NCBI GenBank assembly: GCA_017549505.1
Contig: JAFYUS010000056.1
Location: 1-64,000 of the forward strand
Direction of reading: 5' to 3'
DNA: 64,000 bases
From: Bacteroidales bacterium
GTDB taxonomy: Bacteria > Bacteroidota > Bacteroidia > Bacteroidales > UBA932
Shown: positions 18,922 to 27,217 of the stretch, in pieces
Layout: each line of letters opens with the position of its first letter
How positions within the stretch are numbered: the stretch's first letter is position 1
Notes under the pieces: generated by a model
What the model saw: only the letters and a program-made list of their open reading frames with translations
What the model was told of the DNA's origin: nothing
The model's database searches: none
Translations under genes and position numbers: made by a program

Positions 18922-19521
18922 ATGAAAAACCTCATCAGAATTATCGCCCTGGGGGCAATTACACTTTTTACCATGAGTTCATGTTGCAATTCCGGCAGCA
19001 ATGCCGATGCTGTGCTTGAGAATATCCACAGCAGAAAAAGCGTACGCCAGTACACTTCAGAGCCAGTTTCCGAGTCTGATATCCAGACTATCCTGAAGGC
19101 AGCTATGGCTGCTCCATCTGCAGTAAATTTCCAGCCATGGAGATTTGTAGTCGTCACTGAAAGGGAACAGCTGGATGCAATGGCTGAAATACTTCCATAC
19201 GCAAAGATGCTTCGTCAGGCTCCTGCAGCAATCGTAGTCTGCGGTGAAACCCTGTGGATGGGAGGAAACGAGAATCCTTACTGGCAGCAGGATTGCGCTG
19301 CAGCGACACAGAACCTTCTTCTGGCTGTCGAAGCGCTCGGTCTTGGAGCTGTCTGGACCGGAGTCTATCCTAACCAGGATCTTTATCCGAAGCTCCACAA
19401 TTATCTCAATCTTCCGTCTACAGTCCAGCCGTTCTGCTGCATTCCTGTCGGACACCCTGCAGGAAACGAACAGCCTAAGGACAAATGGAAACCTGAGAAT
19501 ATCCATTACGGAAAATGGTAA
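18922..19521 (+). CDS. Nitroreductase-family lipoprotein
   Basis: This 199-residue protein has a lipoprotein signal peptide (lipobox MSSC, Cys21, with a second Cys at 22) in front of a compact flavin-dependent nitroreductase domain. Nitroreductase motifs include the FMN-binding SRKSVRQYTSEPVSESDIQTIL, AAMAAPSAVNFQPWRFVVV and the C-terminal LGAVWTGVYP and IPVGHPA. The family reduces nitro compounds, quinones or flavins with NAD(P)H. A lipid-anchored envelope form is unusual because NAD(P)H is cytosolic; export is predicted only from the lipobox. It is preceded by an ordered repeat array and followed 5 bp later by an HD hydrolase gene. Confidence 0.88.
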   Translation: MKNLIRIIALGAITLFTMSSCCNSGSNADAVLENIHSRKSVRQYTSEPVSESDIQTILKAAMAAPSAVNFQPWRFVVVTEREQLDAMAEILPYAKMLRQAPAAIVVCGETLWMGGNENPYWQQDCAAATQNLLLAVEALGLGAVWTGVYPNQDLYPKLHNYLNLPSTVQPFCCIPVGHPAGNEQPKDKWKPENIHYGKW

Positions 19522-19526
19522 TCCAT

Positions 19527-20195
19527 ATGACAGAATTGGAACAATATATCTATAACGACATAACCTCCCGATATGCCGGTTTTGATCCGGCACATCGGGA
19601 GGATCATGTATTGACCGTCATCTCTCAGGCGCTCGAACTTCTGGAAAAGATGCCGGCATGGCTTTCCTCTCAGAAAGCCATGGGCCGGGATGTATCCGAT
19701 TGGGACCAGCCTGTCAGAAGAGACATCCTTCTGGCTGCGGCAGCATGCCATGACCTCGGCCTTGTGAACGGCCGAGATAACCACCACATGGACTCAGGAA
19801 AGATTATCAGGGCTGACGAGAGACTGAAAGAGTGGTTTACCGATGAGGAAATCGAAATCATAGCCCAGGCTGCAGAGGACCATCGTGCTTCAGGAAAATC
19901 TGCCCCACGCAGCATCTACGGCATGCTGGTGGCTGAGGCCGACAGGGTCATAGAGGGCGATACGATAATCCGTCGCACGATACAGTTCGGATTCAAGCAC
20001 TACCCTGACCTTGACCGGGACGGGCATATCGGACGCGCCGTTTCACATCTTCGTGAAAAATACGGACGTGGGGGCTATCTGAAGCTCTGGATTCCATGGA
20101 GCGACAATGCAGCCCGCCTCGCCGAACTTCAGGACATCATCGCTGACGACGAAGCTGTACACCTCAAAGTCAGTGCAATCTACAACACATTATAG
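19527..20195 (+). CDS. HD-domain phosphohydrolase
   Basis: This protein of 222 residues, counted from the ATG at 19527, carries the HD metal-site pattern: HREDH near the start, AACHDLGLV with the HD pair, NHHMDSG and AAEDHRAS. These are typical of YpgQ/YfbR-like nucleotide pyrophosphatases and related HD proteins. The chosen start lies 5 bp after the nitroreductase stop. The ATG at 19515 would overlap that gene and adds only four residues. No second domain or signal peptide is present, so it acts in the cytosol. The precise substrate is unknown. Confidence 0.85.
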   Translation: MTELEQYIYNDITSRYAGFDPAHREDHVLTVISQALELLEKMPAWLSSQKAMGRDVSDWDQPVRRDILLAAAACHDLGLVNGRDNHHMDSGKIIRADERLKEWFTDEEIEIIAQAAEDHRASGKSAPRSIYGMLVAEADRVIEGDTIIRRTIQFGFKHYPDLDRDGHIGRAVSHLREKYGRGGYLKLWIPWSDNAARLAELQDIIADDEAVHLKVSAIYNTL

Positions 20196-20210
20196 ATCAA
20201 CATCTTACAC

Positions 20211-20246
20211 AAAATGCGTGCTGCCAAAAGGGAGCACGCATTTTAC
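20211..20246 (+). terminator. Terminator after the HD hydrolase gene
   Basis: AAAATGCGTGCT (20211-20222) pairs with AGCACGCATTTT (20233-20244) around a 10-base loop, giving a 12-bp perfect stem with A/T flanks that can act in either direction. Confidence 0.8.
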
Positions 20247-20281
20247 GTAAATCACTGTATATCAGAAGCTTGCATGACATC

Positions 20282-20360
20282 ATGACAATCCGCCGACTGT
20301 GGCTCGCTTCGCAGAAGCATAGGTAAATGCTTCGCTCGTCCACAGTCGGCGGATTGTCAT
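20282..20360. repeat. Long 21-bp-arm hairpin with nested loop palindrome
   Basis: Perfect 21-bp arms lie at 20282-20302 (ATGACAATCCGCCGACTG...) and 20340-20360. The 37-bp loop contains its own inverted repeat (GAAGCAT/ATGCTTC) and a direct repeat GCTTCGC. It lies 13 bp beyond the stop codon of the minus-strand M23 peptidase gene. The layout of long arms enclosing an inner structured insert resembles the elements at 13220 and 51881, but the core sequence differs. Confidence 0.75.
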
Positions 20361-20372
20361 ATTACAGAGGTG

Positions 20373-21698
20373 CTACAGCAGGTCGAAAAGCTGTGAGGCG
20401 ATGGAGCGGGCCTGGATGGAGTCAACCTGGGTCTGGTACATCTTGTGGGTAGCCTTGAAATCCTGGCGGTTTGATTCCTTGATCGGCTCGGCTGGAGGGG
20501 ACTCCATCTTCAATGGGTTGATAGGGGTTCCGTTCTTCCATACTCGGAAATCAAGATGAGGGCCAGTAGAGCGGCCGGTCGAACCGACGTAACCGATGAC
20601 CTGTCCCTGACGCACTCTCTGTCCGGTCTTGAGGCCGGGACCAAACTTAGAAAGATGCAGATACGCTGTAGAATAGACTGAATTATGTCTGATTCTCACA
20701 GTGTTACCTCCTGCTCCTTCGTATTTCATGCTTGTCACGACTCCGTCGCCGATACTCATGACAGGGGTACCTTTAGGCGCTGCATAGTCTACACCTGTAT
20801 GCGGCTGAACCCTACGCGTCACAGGATGCTTACGGGCATAAGAGAATCCGGAACTGATACGTGAATAGTTAAGCGGAGCCTTCAGGAAAGCCTTTCTCAT
20901 GCTTTCTCCCTTTTCGTTCCACCACATATTTCCTCCATCCTTCTGGTTGTACATGACCATCGGGAAATCTTCCCCGCCATGACTGAAGATGGCATAACGG
21001 ACAGTATCGACTGCTATCACTTCCCCATCACATACCTTTTCTTCATACAGGACCCTGAACCTGTCACCTTTCTGCAAGGCAAAGAAGTCCACTGTCCATG
21101 CATATATATCCGAAAGTCCTACGATAAGAAGCGGCGACACGTCAGCCGCGCGCATGTCGTTCCAGAGAGAACTGCTGATGGTCACATCCGCATATCTTTT
21201 CTCGATCGTCACAGGCTTCTCGTACACCCAGGCCTCGTATGGAGACTGGCAGGAGAAGACTATGCTGCTGGAGCGGTCACGATCGTAGACCAGGTAGATG
21301 AGATTCCCACGTCGGGCTTCGCCCTCCTCGGAATGACGTGAAGTGGCTTCGCCTTCCACGGAATGACGTGGAGAGTAGTAGGCCCGGTAGGCCTGGCCTA
21401 CGCGGAGGGTCTTCACATCAAAGACATCACCGCATGCCTGAGTAAGGTTATAGGCTTCCTGTGCTGACATTCCAAGAGAACCCAGAAGAGTCGAAAAGAA
21501 CTGCCCGTTCTTTACTACGCCTTCTGTAACTATCAGTGAATCAGGACAAAAGCCAAGAGGATGTTCGACAGACAATGTATCTTCACACACCTCACATTCC
21601 CCGTCTGCCGAGGCAGGACGGCTGCCGCCGCATGACGACATGAAAGGCAGGAAAGATACTGCCGCAAGTATCGATAGAATTTTAACAGGAGTTTTCAT
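20373..21698 (-). CDS. M23-family murein peptidase, lipoprotein-like, with repeat-derived insert
   Basis: This 441-residue envelope protein has a signal peptide with lipobox MSSC near residue 23. The middle region (SLGMSAQEAYNLTQACGDVFDVKTLRVGQAYRAY) looks like an OapA/LysM-type segment. The C-terminal peptidase M23 (LytM) domain shows the zinc motifs HTGVDYAAPKGTPV and TGPHLDFRVWKNG, plus the YLHLSKFG histidine region. It is expected to cleave peptidoglycan cross-links or regulate amidases. A run of about 22 residues (two RHS-E-GEA repeats, bases 21307-21371) interrupts the pre-catalytic region and is encoded by tandem REP-like DNA. The start at 21698 begins with a normal signal peptide. A perfect -7 box lies only 5 bp upstream, so the mRNA may be nearly leaderless. 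Confidence 0.9.
   Translation of the reverse strand: MKTPVKILSILAAVSFLPFMSSCGGSRPASADGECEVCEDTLSVEHPLGFCPDSLIVTEGVVKNGQFFSTLLGSLGMSAQEAYNLTQACGDVFDVKTLRVGQAYRAYYSPRHSVEGEATSRHSEEGEARRGNLIYLVYDRDRSSSIVFSCQSPYEAWVYEKPVTIEKRYADVTISSSLWNDMRAADVSPLLIVGLSDIYAWTVDFFALQKGDRFRVLYEEKVCDGEVIAVDTVRYAIFSHGGEDFPMVMYNQKDGGNMWWNEKGESMRKAFLKAPLNYSRISSGFSYARKHPVTRRVQPHTGVDYAAPKGTPVMSIGDGVVTSMKYEGAGGNTVRIRHNSVYSTAYLHLSKFGPGLKTGQRVRQGQVIGYVGSTGRSTGPHLDFRVWKNGTPINPLKMESPPAEPIKESNRQDFKATHKMYQTQVDSIQARSIASQLFDLL
21307..21371. repeat. Tandem REP-like repeats inside the M23 peptidase gene
   Basis: Two units, 21307-21340 (CCACGTCGGGCTTCG...GGAATGACGTG) and 21341-21371 (...GGCTTCGCC...GGAATGACGTGG), match the family seen at 15279 and 62828. 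They are read in frame without a stop and add an RHS-E-GEA repeat to the protein. Confidence 0.75.
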
Positions 21699-21703
21699 GC
21701 GGG

Positions 21704-21711
21704 CAAAGATA
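21704..21711 (-). promoter_or_regulatory. -7 box very close to the M23 peptidase start codon
   Basis: TATCTTTG (read on the minus strand, 21711 to 21704) is a perfect TAnnTTTG box. Only five bases separate it from the ATG at 21698, so transcription would begin at or very near the start codon. Confidence 0.5.
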
Positions 21712-21807
21712 AGAATAAAAACATAGCCTGAAAGTGCTTCAGGGAGGGTTGTTGAAAGAATTGTGGAAAAAAATGTAAAAAAGTGGAACAAAGTGGAAAT
21801 TTATTTA

Positions 21808-21815
21808 TAATTTTG
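21808..21815 (+). promoter_or_regulatory. -7 box of the dcw operon, upstream of mraZ
   Basis: TAATTTTG matches the Bacteroidetes -7 consensus perfectly and predicts a start near 21822, 17 bases before mraZ. No TTTG -33 box was found at the usual spacing. Repeated GTGGAA motifs at 21783-21798 could be MraZ-binding sites, as MraZ binds repeats upstream of its own gene in other bacteria. Confidence 0.5.
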
Positions 21816-21838
21816 CCACACTTATGACTCCATAGAAG

Positions 21839-22291
21839 ATGACTGGATTTTTCGGAAAACATAGCGCAAAGGTTGATGACAAGGGAAGACTCGTGATTCC
21901 TTCTGGCATCAAGAGCGTCGTGCCTGCCGATCAGATGGAATTCGTCATCCGCAAGGACATGTACTCGAACTGCCTCGAGATGTATACAAAGCAGGAATGG
22001 GCAAACATGTCACAAGCCGTAAGGTCGAAGCTCGATCTCGCATTTGACGAAGACCATATGCGATATTGGAGAACATACATGAGCGACACCGTGACAGTCG
22101 TCCCGGATGCCAAACTCGGAAGAATCACAATCCCGAAAGAGATACTTGACAAGGCCGGAATCGAAAAGGAAGTAGTCTTCCTCGGCGTTGACTACAAGGT
22201 CGAAATCTGGGCTAAAGAAGAACTGGAAGGAGGTAGCCTTTCACCTGAGGAATTCAGGATGATGGGTAAGAAGATAGCGGGTCGCATTTAA
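21839..22291 (+). CDS. mraZ: MraZ, transcriptional regulator of the dcw cluster
   Basis: This 150-residue protein is the AbrB-fold DNA-binding regulator that starts most division and cell-wall clusters. Two copies of its domain are visible, one around HSAKVDDKGRLVIPSGIK and one around PDAKLGRITIPKEILDKAGI. It is first in the operon, 17 bp before rsmH. In other bacteria MraZ binds the repeats in its own promoter and tunes expression of the operon; that role is inferred here. Confidence 0.96.
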   Translation: MTGFFGKHSAKVDDKGRLVIPSGIKSVVPADQMEFVIRKDMYSNCLEMYTKQEWANMSQAVRSKLDLAFDEDHMRYWRTYMSDTVTVVPDAKLGRITIPKEILDKAGIEKEVVFLGVDYKVEIWAKEELEGGSLSPEEFRMMGKKIAGRI

Positions 22292-22308
22292 TCAAAGGAG
22301 GCCTGAAC

Positions 22309-23217
22309 ATGTCCGAATACCACACTCCAGTCTTGCTTGATGAAAGCGTTTCCGCTTTGATCGGCTCCCCTTCAGGAATATATGCAGACGCCACATTCGG
22401 CGGAGGAGGACACACCTCCGAAATCCTCAGGAGACTTTCTCCCGAGGGTCGTATGATTTCATTCGACCGCGACAGCGATGCAATCGCCAACAAGCCTGAT
22501 GATGAAAGACTTACGCTGATAAGAAGCGACTTCAGATGGATCCACAACCATATAATCCACCAGGGATACCCTGAAGGCATCGACGGAGTTCTTGCAGACC
22601 TGGGAGTATCTTCCCACCAATTCGACACCGCGGAGCGAGGATTCTCCTTCAGGTACGAAGCGCCTCTGGACATGAGGATGAATCAGGAGGCGCAGCTGAC
22701 CGCAGCCGACATCGTCAACGACAGGGAACAGGAGGAACTGGAAAAGATCTTCCGGCTCTATGGAGAAGTCGACAACAGCCGGAGGATAGCGCAACTGATC
22801 TGCAAGGCCAGGGAAAGTACCAGGATCGAGACGACTACTGACCTCGGAAAGGCGATAGAGAGCGCGTTGCCTAAATTCGCCGAGCACAAGTTCCTCGCAA
22901 AGATATACCAGGCACTGAGGATCGAGGTCAACCAGGAGATGAAGTCTCTGGAGAAGTTCCTTTCAGGAGCGGCAAAATCCCTGAAGCCGGGAGGAAAGCT
23001 GGTGGTGATAACATACCACTCCCTCGAAGACAGGATGGTGAAGAACTTCATCAAGGCAGGAAACATTGAGGGAAAGGTAGAGAAGGATTTCTATGGTAAC
23101 TCGAAGGCGCCTCTTAAAGCGGTAAACAGAAAGCCGATATTGCCGCAGGAAAGCGAGATCGCATCAAACACGAGAGCAAGAAGCGCAAAACTAAGAATAG
23201 CGGAAAAGGAAGAATAG
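22309..23217 (+). CDS. rsmH: 16S rRNA (cytosine-1402 N4)-methyltransferase
   Basis: This 302-residue protein (MraW) methylates C1402 of 16S rRNA with SAM. Visible motifs are the N-terminal YHTPVLLDE, the SAM-binding DATFGGGGHTSEIL, LADLGVSSHQFD, RGFSFRYEAPLDMRMN and VITYHSLEDRMVKNF. The length is normal. It follows mraZ in the dcw operon with a purine-rich AAAGGAGG stretch just upstream, one of few Shine-Dalgarno-like sequences in this window. Confidence 0.98.
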   Translation: MSEYHTPVLLDESVSALIGSPSGIYADATFGGGGHTSEILRRLSPEGRMISFDRDSDAIANKPDDERLTLIRSDFRWIHNHIIHQGYPEGIDGVLADLGVSSHQFDTAERGFSFRYEAPLDMRMNQEAQLTAADIVNDREQEELEKIFRLYGEVDNSRRIAQLICKARESTRIETTTDLGKAIESALPKFAEHKFLAKIYQALRIEVNQEMKSLEKFLSGAAKSLKPGGKLVVITYHSLEDRMVKNFIKAGNIEGKVEKDFYGNSKAPLKAVNRKPILPQESEIASNTRARSAKLRIAEKEE

Positions 23218-23218
23218 A

Positions 23219-23572
23219 ATGGGCAACAGGTTCAACATAAGCTGGAAGAAGATAGGTCTTGCGATAAAGGAATTCTTTATCGCCCTTGGACGAGGTGACC
23301 TTCTTACCAGACTCAGGGTAGACAGGGCTCTTCCATACATCCTGTACCTCTTCCTTCTCGGATGCATAAGCATCTGGCTCAGCTACCACGCCGAGCAGAC
23401 AATGCTCACCGTCCAGAAGAACAACGACAGGATAAAGACGCTCAAGGTCTACCACGCCCAGAAGACATATGAACTTGTCAGACTCGACAGGATAGCGACA
23501 GTGGAAAAGATGCTTGAAGAAGCAGGATCACAGGTAAAGGCGCCGGAGAAGCCGGCAGATATTTTAAGATAA
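23219..23572 (+). CDS. ftsL: FtsL-like septum protein
   Basis: This 117-residue bitopic membrane protein has a cytoplasmic N-terminal part of about 38 residues, a single transmembrane helix (ALPYILYLFLLGCISIWLSY) and a short periplasmic coiled-coil (QTMLTVQKNNDRIKTLKVYHAQKTYELVRL). Size, topology and position between rsmH and the penicillin-binding protein gene fit the Bacteroidetes FtsL family, which pairs with a DivIC-like partner in the divisome. Sequence similarity to proteobacterial FtsL is too weak to see by eye, so the name rests on topology and synteny. Confidence 0.85.
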   Translation: MGNRFNISWKKIGLAIKEFFIALGRGDLLTRLRVDRALPYILYLFLLGCISIWLSYHAEQTMLTVQKNNDRIKTLKVYHAQKTYELVRLDRIATVEKMLEEAGSQVKAPEKPADILR

Positions 23573-23582
23573 GGAAAGGACT

Positions 23583-25736
23583 ATGGCCCGTTTGACCAGA
23601 AGACAGCAGCAGGAAGAAGACAAGCACAGGATCAGCAAGATCCTGTGGTACCTGTATTGTACCTTCCTTGTACTTGCGCTGGTGATCATCATCAAGATCG
23701 TCAAGATCCAGTATTTCTGGGAGCCGGATCCTGAAACAGTAGAATATTTCCAGCCTAAGAGATACGAGAGTACGACAAAGCCGGAAAGAGGTGCTATCAT
23801 GGATATGAACGGACGGCTTCTGGCAATCTCTACTCCCATGTACAACATTAAGATGGACTGCGAAGTTCTGGAAGAGGAATTCAAGACAGCAAAGACCGCA
23901 AGAGAGGCAGATTCTCTTGAGACAGACTGGAGGAAGAAGGCCAGACTCATGTGTGACAGACTCCCAGAAGTGCTTGCAAAGGACGGAAAGACATCCGACT
24001 ACTATTATAATCTGATCATGAAGCATCGTGATTCAGATTCTCTTCCAGGAAGAAGGGACGTCCTCATCACAAAGAACATAGACCACCGTACATACCTGAA
24101 GCTGTGTGAACTCCCCCTCTTCAACGAAGGACAGTACAAGAGCGGAATGAAGAAGACCGAGATAGAGACAAGGCAGTACCCGTACGGTACACTTGCCGCT
24201 CGAGTGATCGGTGACATAAGGATCAGCAAGGAGAACCCGGAGCAGAACAGGTTTGTCGGAATTGAGGGAGAGTACGACTACATCCTTCATGGAACTGAAG
24301 GAAAACAGTGGATGAAACGCACCGACAAGGGCAGCATCGCCGACCCGGACAGCACCGCTGTGGAAGTCGTGAACGGAAATGACATAAGGACAACACTTGA
24401 CATAGATATCCAGGATATAGCTGACAGAGCTCTCAGGAAGAACATCGGAGATGATGCTGAGATCGAAGGAGGATGTGTGGTGGTGCTGGACGTCAAGACC
24501 GGAGCTGTAAGGGCGATGGTGAATCTCCAGAGAAACAGGGAGGGAGAACTCGGAGAGAACTTCAACATGGCCATAGGACGCCCGGGAGAGCCGGGATCGA
24601 TATTCAAGGCCGTGACCCTGGCAGCCCTCCTGGAAGACGGTAAGGTAAAGCTCAGCAACAGGATCCCTACCAACCACGGAAGGATTGCAGAGATGCCCGA
24701 AATCACTGCAGACCACTACATTACTGATTGGGAAAGGAACAAGAAGACAAGCAGCATAAGCATACAGGACGGATTCAAGATATCCTCGAACTATGTATTC
24801 AGAAGGCTGGTACTTGACCATTATGGTGACAAGCCGGAAAAGTTCATCGACAAGCTCTACGAATACAAGCTGAACGATGCCTATGCCTTTGACCTTGAAG
24901 AGAAAGGAGGTACAAAGTCACGCGTACCGGATCCGAAGTCCAGCGGATGGAGCCGTTCGACACTTCCTTCTACAGCCATCGGTTACTCGGTGATGGAGAC
25001 TCCGCTGAACATCGCGGCATTCTACAATGCGATCGCGAACAAGGGCAAGATGATGAAGCCATATCTCATCGAATCTCACGAGAAGGACGGCAGGGTCGTA
25101 CAGAAATTCGGTCCTCAGATACTGAATGCAACAACCTTCTCGAAAGCGACTGCTGATTCTTTGACAAAGGCACTGACGATGGTGACATTGGAAGGAACAG
25201 GAGCCACAAGACTCAAGAATGCCAAATGTACCGTAGCAGGTAAGACAGGTACAGCACGTATGGTACTCGATCCTGGCGAAAGAAAAGGAAGCAGGGACCC
25301 GTACAAGGATATAGACGGACGAAGAAAATATCAGGCGACATTCGTCGGATTCTTCCCAGCAGAGGACCCGCAGTATACAGCTATCGTGACAGTATACACC
25401 AAGCCGACGACAAAAAGCGTATACGGAGGTGTGATTCCGGCAATGACATTCCGTGAGCTTGTCGATCAGGTATGGTCGCTCGACAGCAGATGGGGAGAAG
25501 AACTGAATGAAAGGGCTGACGTCCCGGACATGACGCCCAAATACATAGCGACCAGAAGCGGTTCGGTCATTCCGGTGCCGGACGTGAAGGGGATGGGACT
25601 CAAGGACGCGTTGTACGCAATAGAAAACAACGGTTACGTATGTCAATACGAAGGTATAGGACACGTAGTGAGCCAGGTGCCCGAAGCAGGCACCGAGTGC
25701 CGGAAAGGTGAAACAATAAAAGTCATACTCAGATGA
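23583..25736 (+). CDS. ftsI: Division-specific penicillin-binding protein (FtsI/PBP3-like) with PASTA domain
   Basis: This 717-residue class B penicillin-binding protein cross-links septal peptidoglycan. It has a short cytoplasmic tail, one transmembrane helix (about residues 21-43) and a dimerisation domain. The transpeptidase active-site motifs are SIFK (nucleophile Ser339), SSN (in ISSNYVF) and KTG (in AGKTGTARM). The last 55 residues form one PASTA-like domain (VPDVKGMGLKDALYAIENNGY). It overlaps murE by 4 bp (ATGA), a sign of coupled translation. The length is typical of Bacteroidetes FtsI. Confidence 0.95.
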   Translation: MARLTRRQQQEEDKHRISKILWYLYCTFLVLALVIIIKIVKIQYFWEPDPETVEYFQPKRYESTTKPERGAIMDMNGRLLAISTPMYNIKMDCEVLEEEFKTAKTAREADSLETDWRKKARLMCDRLPEVLAKDGKTSDYYYNLIMKHRDSDSLPGRRDVLITKNIDHRTYLKLCELPLFNEGQYKSGMKKTEIETRQYPYGTLAARVIGDIRISKENPEQNRFVGIEGEYDYILHGTEGKQWMKRTDKGSIADPDSTAVEVVNGNDIRTTLDIDIQDIADRALRKNIGDDAEIEGGCVVVLDVKTGAVRAMVNLQRNREGELGENFNMAIGRPGEPGSIFKAVTLAALLEDGKVKLSNRIPTNHGRIAEMPEITADHYITDWERNKKTSSISIQDGFKISSNYVFRRLVLDHYGDKPEKFIDKLYEYKLNDAYAFDLEEKGGTKSRVPDPKSSGWSRSTLPSTAIGYSVMETPLNIAAFYNAIANKGKMMKPYLIESHEKDGRVVQKFGPQILNATTFSKATADSLTKALTMVTLEGTGATRLKNAKCTVAGKTGTARMVLDPGERKGSRDPYKDIDGRRKYQATFVGFFPAEDPQYTAIVTVYTKPTTKSVYGGVIPAMTFRELVDQVWSLDSRWGEELNERADVPDMTPKYIATRSGSVIPVPDVKGMGLKDALYAIENNGYVCQYEGIGHVVSQVPEAGTECRKGETIKVILR

Positions 25737-27208
25737 GACTCGAGAAAGTCATAAGAGACAGCGGCTGCACTGTCATCAAAGGCTGTAGGCATGTAGATGT
25801 CTGCAGCGTTTGTGCTGATTCGAGGAAGGTGTCACATGGGGCGCTCTTCATCGCAGTCAAAGGCTTTGCCGTGGACGGACATGAATACATATCCAGAGCC
25901 ATCGGAAAAGGAGCAAGAGTAATTGTCTATGAAGACCAGAAGGTTCTTGAACAGCAGATCGCTGCTACAGACACTGACGGGATCGTATTGGTCAAGGCAG
26001 AGTCATCGAGACATGCTCTCGCTGTCATCGCAGCCAATTTCTACGACAACCCGTCTGAGAAACTGACTCTCGTCGGCATCACCGGCACCAATGGAAAGAC
26101 GACCACAGTCACTCTCCTCCATAGGATGTTCACCGCAATGGGATACAGCTGCGGTCTCCTTTCAACCATAGCGAACTATGTCGGCACAAAGGGAACGGAG
26201 GCAGTCAACACTACTTCAGATCCGCTTACCATCAACTCGCTTCTGGCCGAGATGGTGGATGCAGGATGCGAATACTGCTTCATGGAAGTAAGTTCCATCG
26301 GAGTCGAGCAGGAAAGGGTGACAGGCCTTAAGTTCAAGGCAGGTATATTCTCGAACCTTACCCACGACCATCTGGACTACCACAAGACATTTGCAGAATA
26401 CCTCAGATGCAAGAAACTGTTCTTCGACACATTGCCGTCCGACGCATACGCGATCACGAACATCGACGACCGCAACGGTATGGTGATGGTCCAGAACACA
26501 AAGGCTGAGGTTGTGACATATTCTGTGAGAAGCATAGCTGACCACACCTGCCGTGTGATGGAACAGAGTTTCGAAGGAATGCTTCTGAAGATCGACGGAA
26601 TCGAGGCATGGAGCGCCCTCATAGGCCTCCACAACGCATATAACCTGCTTGCCATCTACACTACGGCTGTAGTGCTTGGCGCAGAACCGGAAGAGGTACT
26701 TGTAGCCATGAGCTCATTGAAGCCGGCTCCGGGACGACTCGAAAACATACGCGGGCCAAAGGATATTTCCGTGATCATCGATTACGCACATACACCTGAT
26801 GCACTCGAAAACGTGCTGAAGACCTTGCGTGAAATCGCTCCGGACCGCGAACTCATATGCCTGTTCGGCTGCGGAGGCGACCGCGACAGGACCAAACGTC
26901 CTGAAATGGCTGCTATAGCACAGAAGCTGGCGGACAGGATAATAGTCACTTCAGACAACAGCCGTACAGAAAAGACTTCCGACATCATGGCTGACATCAA
27001 GGAAGGAATGGACATCAGCGGAAGGTCACGTTCGCTCTTCATCGAAGACAGGGAGGAGGCGATCCGCACGGCGATCATGATCGCCGGCCAGGGCGCGACG
27101 ATCCTGCTTGCAGGAAAAGGTCATGAGACCTACCAGATCATAGGAACAGAGAAAAGACATTTTGACGAAAAGGAGATCGTAGAAGGGATCTTCGCAACAA
27201 TGAGATAA
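25733..27208 (+). CDS. murE: UDP-MurNAc-tripeptide synthetase MurE
   Basis: This 491-residue ATP-dependent ligase adds the third amino acid to UDP-MurNAc-dipeptide. Three Mur domains are seen: an N-terminal UDP-binding region with ADSRKVSHGALFIAVKG, the central ATPase with GITGTNGKTTTVTL and the EVSSIGVEQERV segment, and a C-terminal domain with DYAHTPDALENVL. The substrate-selecting motif reads DNSR. DNPR marks meso-diaminopimelate enzymes, and here the arginine is kept but proline is replaced by serine, so meso-diaminopimelate is the likely substrate. The gene starts inside the ftsI stop region. Confidence 0.96.
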   Translation: MRLEKVIRDSGCTVIKGCRHVDVCSVCADSRKVSHGALFIAVKGFAVDGHEYISRAIGKGARVIVYEDQKVLEQQIAATDTDGIVLVKAESSRHALAVIAANFYDNPSEKLTLVGITGTNGKTTTVTLLHRMFTAMGYSCGLLSTIANYVGTKGTEAVNTTSDPLTINSLLAEMVDAGCEYCFMEVSSIGVEQERVTGLKFKAGIFSNLTHDHLDYHKTFAEYLRCKKLFFDTLPSDAYAITNIDDRNGMVMVQNTKAEVVTYSVRSIADHTCRVMEQSFEGMLLKIDGIEAWSALIGLHNAYNLLAIYTTAVVLGAEPEEVLVAMSSLKPAPGRLENIRGPKDISVIIDYAHTPDALENVLKTLREIAPDRELICLFGCGGDRDRTKRPEMAAIAQKLADRIIVTSDNSRTEKTSDIMADIKEGMDISGRSRSLFIEDREEAIRTAIMIAGQGATILLAGKGHETYQIIGTEKRHFDEKEIVEGIFATMR

Positions 27209-27217
27209 GAATAAGAT

